Origin: Arthrobacter sp. UKPF54-2 | Lineage (GTDB): Bacteria > Actinomycetota > Actinomycetes > Actinomycetales > Micrococcaceae | Direction: 5' to 3' | Assembly: GCF_007858535.1 (NCBI RefSeq) | Contig: NZ_CP040174.1 | Coordinates: forward strand, 1,116,001-1,180,000 | Length of the DNA stretch: 64,000 nt | Part shown: piece by piece, positions 59,420 through 64,000 of the stretch | Layout: the number at the start of each line of letters is the position of its first letter | Numbering within the stretch: the first letter of the stretch is position 1 | Made by a program: the position numbers and the translations under genes | The notes under the pieces: model-generated | Told to the model about the DNA's origin: nothing | Databases searched by the model: none | Seen by the model: only the letters and a program-made list of their open reading frames with translations

Positions 59420-61507
59420 CTAAATATCCAGGAACCGAACGTCCTTGGCGTTCTGCTGAATGAAGTTTCGTCGCGATTCAACGTCCTCGCCCATCAGGGT
59501 GGAGAAGGTCTGGTCGGCGGCCAGGGCGTCGTCCATGGTGACCTGAAGCAGGGTGCGGTGTTCCGGATCCATGGTGGTGTCCCACAGCTCCGTGTAATCC
59601 ATCTCGCCGAGGCCCTTGTAGCGCTGGATGCCGTTGTCCTTGGGGATACGGCGCCCGGCGGCCTGGCCGGAGACCAGCTTCGCGTCGCGTTCCCGGTCGC
59701 TGTAGACGTAATCGTGCGGCGCGTTCGACCACTTGATCCGGTACAGCGGGGGCTGCGCGAGGTAGACGTAGCCATTCTCGATCAGCGGGCGCATGTAGCG
59801 GAACAGCAGGGTCATCAGCAGCGTGGTGATGTGCTGGCCGTCAACGTCGGCATCGGCCATCAGGACGATCTTGTGGTAGCGCAGCTTGGCAAGGTCGAAG
59901 TCCTCGCCAATGCCGGTGCCGAAGGCGGTGATCATGGACTGGACTTCGGCGTTGCCGAGCGCCTTGTCCAGGCGGGCGCGTTCGACGTTCAGTATCTTGC
60001 CGCGCAGCGGCAGGATGGCCTGGGTTTCGGGATTGCGTCCGCGCTTGGCCGAACCGCCGGCCGAGTCACCCTCCACGATGTAGACCTCGCACTTCTGCGG
60101 ATCCTTGGAGGAGCAATCGGAGAGCTTGCCGGGCATGCCAAAGGATTCCAGCGGGCTCTTGCGGCGCGCATTGTCGCGGGCCTTCCGGGCGGCCATCCGG
60201 GCCTGGGCAGCGGAGATGGCCTTGCGAATGACGTCGCGGGCCGGGCCGGGGTTGCGTTCCAGCCAGTCGCCGAGGCCGTCGGTGACCACCCGCTGGACAA
60301 AGCCCTTGACCTCGGAGTTTCCGAGTTTGGTCTTGGTCTGACCCTCGAACTGCGGCTCGGAGAGCTTGACCGAGATGACCGCGGTCAGGCCTTCGCGGAT
60401 GTCGTCACCGGTGAGGTTGTCGTCTTTTTCCTTGATGATGCTCTTCTCCCGCGCATAGCGGTTGATGAGTGAGGTCATCGCGGCGCGGAAACCCTCTTCG
60501 TGGGTGCCGCCCTCGTGGGTGTTGATGGTGTTGGCGTAGGTGTGGACGCTCTCGGAGTACGCGTTGGTCCACTGCATCGCCATCTCCAGGGCGATATGCC
60601 GTTCCGTGTCCTCGGTTTCGAAGGCAATGACGTCCTCGTGGACGACGTCGACCTTCTTGCCCGAGTTCAGGTGCTTCACATAGTCCAGCAGGCCGTCGTT
60701 GTACTGGTAGACCACCGTGTGGAACTCGGCAGGAACTTCGCCCTCGGTCTCGACGACGTCAAGGTCCAGGTCGCCGTCGGCGGACGGTTCAGCGGAGGCC
60801 TGGCGCTCGTCAGTCAGCGTGATGCGCAGGCCCTTGTTCAGGAAGGCCATCTGCTGGAAGCGGGCCCGCAGCGTTTCGAAATCGAATTCCGTGGTCTCGA
60901 AGATGGTGGGGTCCGGGTAGAACGTCTGGGTGGTCCCGGTCTCGGAGGTCTCCTCGCCCTTGACCAGGCCGCCCTGCGGCTTGCCGCCGTCGGCGAAGGA
61001 CATCCGCCAGACGTGCCCCTGCCGGCGGACCTCGGTGTCAACGCGGCTGGAGAGGGCGTTGACCACGGAAATGCCAACGCCGTGCAGGCCGCCGGAGACG
61101 GCGTACCCGCCGCCGCCGAACTTTCCGCCGGCGTGCAGGATGGTCATGACGACTTCAACGGTCGGCTTGTGCTCGGTGGGGTGCATGTCCACCGGGATGC
61201 CGCGGCCGTTGTCGACCACCCGGACGCCGCCGTCGGCCGTCAGGACAATCTCGATGTGCGTGCAGTAGCCGGCCAGCGCCTCATCGACCGAGTTGTCCAC
61301 GACTTCGTACACGAGGTGGTGCAGACCGCGCGGTCCAGTGGAACCGATGTACATGCCCGGGCGTTTCCGGACGGCTTCCAGGCCCTCGAGCACCGTGATG
61401 TCGCTGGCACCGTATTCGCGCGGCGTGGCCGCCTCCGCGGGCAAGTCCGCCGTGGCGCCTCCCGCTGCTGGGTCCGTTGCCGGGAAATCTGTATTGTCGT
61501 TAGCCAC
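59420..61507 (-). CDS. gyrB: DNA gyrase subunit B
   Basis: 695-residue GyrB. GHKL ATPase: [70 protein letters not shown] and [12 protein letters not shown]-terminal [19 protein letters not shown]. It drives ATP-dependent negative supercoiling with GyrA. GTG start at 61507; AGAGGAG lies rather far (about 12-15 nt) upstream. There is no long insert between the GHKL and TOPRIM domains. Confidence 0.98.
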   Translation of the reverse strand: MANDNTDFPATDPAAGGATADLPAEAATPREYGASDITVLEGLEAVRKRPGMYIGSTGPRGLHHLVYEVVDNSVDEALAGYCTHIEIVLTADGGVRVVDNGRGIPVDMHPTEHKPTVEVVMTILHAGGKFGGGGYAVSGGLHGVGISVVNALSSRVDTEVRRQGHVWRMSFADGGKPQGGLVKGEETSETGTTQTFYPDPTIFETTEFDFETLRARFQQMAFLNKGLRITLTDERQASAEPSADGDLDLDVVETEGEVPAEFHTVVYQYNDGLLDYVKHLNSGKKVDVVHEDVIAFETEDTERHIALEMAMQWTNAYSESVHTYANTINTHEGGTHEEGFRAAMTSLINRYAREKSIIKEKDDNLTGDDIREGLTAVISVKLSEPQFEGQTKTKLGNSEVKGFVQRVVTDGLGDWLERNPGPARDVIRKAISAAQARMAARKARDNARRKSPLESFGMPGKLSDCSSKDPQKCEVYIVEGDSAGGSAKRGRNPETQAILPLRGKILNVERARLDKALGNAEVQSMITAFGTGIGEDFDLAKLRYHKIVLMADADVDGQHITTLLMTLLFRYMRPLIENGYVYLAQPPLYRIKWSNAPHDYVYSDRERDAKLVSGQAAGRRIPKDNGIQRYKGLGEMDYTELWDTTMDPEHRTLLQVTMDDALAADQTFSTLMGEDVESRRNFIQQNAKDVRFLDI

Positions 61508-61915
61508 AGGCGCTTTCGACTCCTCTATGTTCGTTGAAGGCCGGCCGTCGCCGTGTCCGGAGAGGAACGGCTACCGCCAACAGGCACGTCACTGATGGCG
61601 CCGGCAGCATCGCCTGCGAGGACCCGCCTCCGCACACAAAAAGTGCGTCGGAAACGGACTCAGTCGACGTTTCACCGGCGCCCAGTTATCTACCACGATT
61701 CTATCGTGTTATAGAGCGGAATCCCGCATTCTGGGGGCCCAAACGGCGGGTAAAGTGCCGCTGAGAGGCCGCTGACTCCACCTGCAAGGCCCCAGGGGTG
61801 CTCCCGCTGGGTTCCAGTACGCATCCGGGGCGTTAAAGCGCCCTACACGGCGTTTTCGGTTTTTTCAAGAGTTTTGGAAGAAGTGCTTCATACCCCGGCG
61901 GTAGTGGCGGGGTAA
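61508..61915. other. Gene-free region upstream of gyrB
   Basis: 408 nt between dciA (stop at 61916) and gyrB. A short hairpin TACCCCG/CGGGGTA (61892-61915) follows the dciA stop. On the minus strand TATAAC and TAGAAT, the latter within the dyad CACGATAGAATCGTG (61694-61708), are -10-like candidates for a separate gyrB promoter, but no good -35 pairs with them. No small ORF is supported. Confidence 0.6.
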
Positions 61916-62473
61916 CTAGCCGTAGGTGTCGCGCGGGCCGCGCCCGTTGACCGTCCGGGCACCCTTGCGCCAGCTCGGCGCTGCGGGCCCCAGCACCTGG
62001 ATGCTGGTCACGACGCCGTCGCCGAGTTCCACGCGGAATTTCTCCAGCAGGCTCAGACTCAGCAGGCGCAACTGGGTGGCCCACGCCGTCGAATCGCAGC
62101 GCACATGCAGGGTGGTGTCGGTGAAACTCTCCGGCGTGCAGTGCGCGGAAATTTCCGGGCCAACGAGGGCCGGCCACTGGGCCATGACCGATCCGACTGC
62201 CACGGGTGAACTCCAGCCGCGTTCGGCCACCAGCCTGCCCACCACCTTGCCGAGCCCCAGCGGATCACGTCCGGTGCCGTGGAACTGGCTAAAACCGCGG
62301 GTCCCCGCACTGCGCGCCGGCTTTTGTGTGCTCCCCGGCCGTGGCGGGGCCTTCCGCCGGATTTCCCCGCGGGCCGCGGCGGCGTCGCGCATCCGGTTCA
62401 GCGCGGCCTGTGCGGCGTCGATGTCGTCAGGATCGCGGCCCGGCTGCAGGCCGCCGTCGGTATCCTTATTCAT
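61916..62473 (-). CDS. dciA: DUF721/DciA-family replication protein
   Basis: 185-residue protein. The basic, disordered N-terminus (RRKAPPRPGSTQKPARSAG) precedes the DUF721 domain: LGLGKVVGRLVAERGWSSPV, WPALVGPEISAHCTPESFTD, TTLHVRCDSTAWATQLRLLS. DciA proteins load or operate the replicative helicase in bacteria without DnaC, and this gene occupies the position of M. tuberculosis Rv0004. The ATG overlaps the recF stop by 4 nt. Confidence 0.95.
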   Translation of the reverse strand: MNKDTDGGLQPGRDPDDIDAAQAALNRMRDAAAARGEIRRKAPPRPGSTQKPARSAGTRGFSQFHGTGRDPLGLGKVVGRLVAERGWSSPVAVGSVMAQWPALVGPEISAHCTPESFTDTTLHVRCDSTAWATQLRLLSLSLLEKFRVELGDGVVTSIQVLGPAAPSWRKGARTVNGRGPRDTYG

Positions 62474-63687
62474 CGTTTGTCCGGCTCATCAATTCCTCCC
62501 GGAATGACCTTCACCCGCCGTCCGGCCAGTTCGGCCGGGATATCGTCCTCGACGGCGGCGGTTACCAGGACCTGCTCCGCGCCGGAGACTATTGAAGCCA
62601 GTTTACGCCGCCGCTGGACGTCGAGCTCGGCAAACACATCGTCCAGGATCAGGATCGGTGCCGACCCGCCTGTACGTGCATCGTCGAGCATCACGTAGTA
62701 CGAGGCCAGGCGTAACGCCAGGCACATGGACCAGGTTTCCCCGTGCGAGGCGTACCCCTTGGCCGGGGCCTGGCCCAGGACCAGTTCCAGTTCGTCGCGG
62801 TGCGGGCCCACGAGGGAAATGCCGCGTTCGAGTTCCTTGCGGCGGGAGGCCGCGAAGGCCCGGACATAACGTTCGGTGAGCTCCTCGATACTCAGCGGGC
62901 GGAGGTCTTCGAGCCCGTCTGCCGGGACCGCACCCGGAACGGCGCCAGCGGCGGCGCCGGAGGATTCGCCGTCATCGTCAAGCGCCCCCTGCAGGGTGGA
63001 GCGGTAGACGGCGCCGGCCGCCTTGGACCCGTCGGTGAGCTGGGCGTAGGCGTTGTTAAGGTGGGGCTGCAGCCGTTCGACCAGTTCGAGCCGTGCGTGC
63101 AGGAGCTCGGCGCCGGCCCTGGCCATGTGTTGGTCCCAGACATCGAGGGTTGCCTCATGGCCGGCGGTGAATTTGCCGGCCCGGCCCGATTTCAGCAGGG
63201 CATTGCGTTGCTTCAGCACCCGGTCGTAGTCGCTGCGGGTGGCGGCGTGCCGCGGAACAAGGCTGACCAGCAGCTCATCCAGGAAACGGCGCCGGTTGGA
63301 CGGATCGCCCTTGACCAGGGCGAGGTCTTCCGGCGCGAAGAGCACGGTCTGGCAGATTCCCAGGATGTCCCGTGCACGCACCGGGTTGCTGCGGTTGATC
63401 CGCGCGCGGTTCGCGCGGCCGGCATTGATTTCCAGTTCCAGCACCGTGGACTGTTCACCGCGGACCAGCTTGGCCCGGATCATGGCCCGTTCGGTGCCAA
63501 ATCGCAGCAGCGGGGCGTCGGTGCTGACGCGGTGTGAGCTGAGGGTGGCGAGGTACCCGATCGCTTCCATCAGGTTGGTCTTGCCGATGCCGTTGGAACC
63601 GACGAGCACGGTGACCCCCGGTTTCAGGCTGAGGTCCACCTGGGCGTAACTGCGGAAATCCGTCAGCGAAAGTTGTTCTAGGTACAC
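62470..63687 (-). CDS. recF: DNA replication/repair protein RecF
   Basis: 405-residue SMC-like ATPase that helps load RecA through RecOR at gaps. Walker A VLVGSNGIGKTNLMEA (K36, T37), N-terminal YLEQLSLTDFRSYAQVDLSL, signature GISLVGPHRDELEL and Walker B ILILDDVFAELDVQRRRKL. An Ala/Gly-rich insert (about res 235-255) is slightly unusual. GTG start, 22 nt after the gnd stop. It is coupled to dciA. Confidence 0.97.
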   Translation of the reverse strand: MYLEQLSLTDFRSYAQVDLSLKPGVTVLVGSNGIGKTNLMEAIGYLATLSSHRVSTDAPLLRFGTERAMIRAKLVRGEQSTVLELEINAGRANRARINRSNPVRARDILGICQTVLFAPEDLALVKGDPSNRRRFLDELLVSLVPRHAATRSDYDRVLKQRNALLKSGRAGKFTAGHEATLDVWDQHMARAGAELLHARLELVERLQPHLNNAYAQLTDGSKAAGAVYRSTLQGALDDDGESSGAAAGAVPGAVPADGLEDLRPLSIEELTERYVRAFAASRRKELERGISLVGPHRDELELVLGQAPAKGYASHGETWSMCLALRLASYYVMLDDARTGGSAPILILDDVFAELDVQRRRKLASIVSGAEQVLVTAAVEDDIPAELAGRRVKVIPGGIDEPDKR

Positions 63688-63709
63688 GCCGGTGTCAGGA
63701 CTCCAGGGA

Positions 63710-64000
63710 CTACTTGGCCGGCCGGGTGGCGTGGCCGCCGAACTGGTGGCGCAGCGCGGACACCATCTTCATCGCCGGCGAGCTGTCTTCGCGGGAGGAA
63801 AAGCGCGCGAACAGGGCTGCGGTGATGGCCGGGGCCGGGACCGCGTTGGCGATCGCTTCCTCCACGGTCCAGCGACCCTCGCCGGAATCCTCGACGTAGT
63901 CGTCGATCGATTCCAGCCCCGGATCCTCATCGAGGGCCTTGACCATCAGGTCCAGCAGCCAGGACCGGACGACGGTGCCCTTCTGCCAGGCCCGGAAAGT
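63710..64000 (-). CDS. gnd: 6-phosphogluconate dehydrogenase, decarboxylating (partial, 5' end outside window)
   Basis: Only the C-terminal 96 residues are inside the window: ESIDDYVEDSGEGRWTVEEA, AIANAVPAPAITAALFARFS, MKMVSALRHQFGGHA. These are the conserved C-terminal helices of the GntZ/YqeC-type 6-phosphogluconate dehydrogenase, an NAD(P)-dependent pentose-phosphate enzyme. The gene lies between dnaN and recF in Arthrobacter-type origins, so dnaN and dnaA should follow beyond 64000. Confidence 0.95.
   Translation of the reverse strand, partial: TFRAWQKGTVVRSWLLDLMVKALDEDPGLESIDDYVEDSGEGRWTVEEAIANAVPAPAITAALFARFSSREDSSPAMKMVSALRHQFGGHATRPAK

Overview
The window is high-GC actinobacterial chromosome, almost certainly from the Micrococcaceae (Arthrobacter/Pseudarthrobacter type). 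The call rests on GC-rich third codon positions, frequent GTG/TTG starts, TANNNT -10 boxes placed directly before start codons, and two diagnostic blocks: the envelope and division cluster fhaA-fhaB-pstP-rodA-pbpA-pknA-pknB with crgA nearby, and the replication block gnd-recF-dciA-gyrB-gyrA with DUF3566, tRNA-Ile and tRNA-Ala. dnaN and dnaA are expected just beyond the right edge, after gnd.

Left part, 1-20 kb, is housekeeping and catabolic. It holds a glycerophosphodiesterase (cut by the window edge), a HAD phosphatase, a PfkB kinase-PEBP pair, an MFS exporter behind a CsoR-type operator, nhaA, a lipoprotein esterase, a small alarmone synthetase, a PTP-like phosphatase and a BASS transporter. 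A 5-oxoproline (pyroglutamate) catabolic operon follows (pxpA, MHS transporter, fused pxpBC, biotin carboxylase-BCCP) with a divergent GntR regulator and its palindromic operator. A LysR-type sensor domain without an HTH faces a DUF5997 gene.

20.1-28.8 kb is a defence island on the minus strand, in the order hsdM-hsdS-mrr-like-hipB-hipA-hsdR. It is a type I restriction-modification system with a methylation-dependent-type endonuclease and a HipBA toxin-antitoxin placed between the specificity and restriction subunits. Three 26-bp-spaced palindromic operators precede hipB. No integrase or transposase is visible.

28.8-38 kb carries small oxidoreductase genes, a putrescine-type oxidase/universal stress protein/APC permease operon with a divergent TetR regulator and 23-bp operator, a DUF1206 membrane protein, a lipoprotein and tRNA-Leu.

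38-49 kb is the translationally coupled Ser/Thr-phosphorylation and peptidoglycan-elongation operon, then a glutamine amidotransferase (trpG/pabA type), crgA and tag. A 1.05-kb gene-free region follows (49.85-50.9 kb). It contains six perfect DnaA boxes plus degenerate ones and an AT-rich patch. Gene orientation argues that it is a DnaA-binding satellite rather than the main origin.

50.9-64 kb holds a zinc-ribbon rhomboid protease, ppiA, a protein built of eight 11-residue amphipathic repeats, a GT2 glycosyltransferase, an EamA transporter, tRNA-Ala, a tiny DLW-39-like gene, tRNA-Ile, DUF3566, gyrA, gyrB, dciA, recF and the 3' end of gnd.
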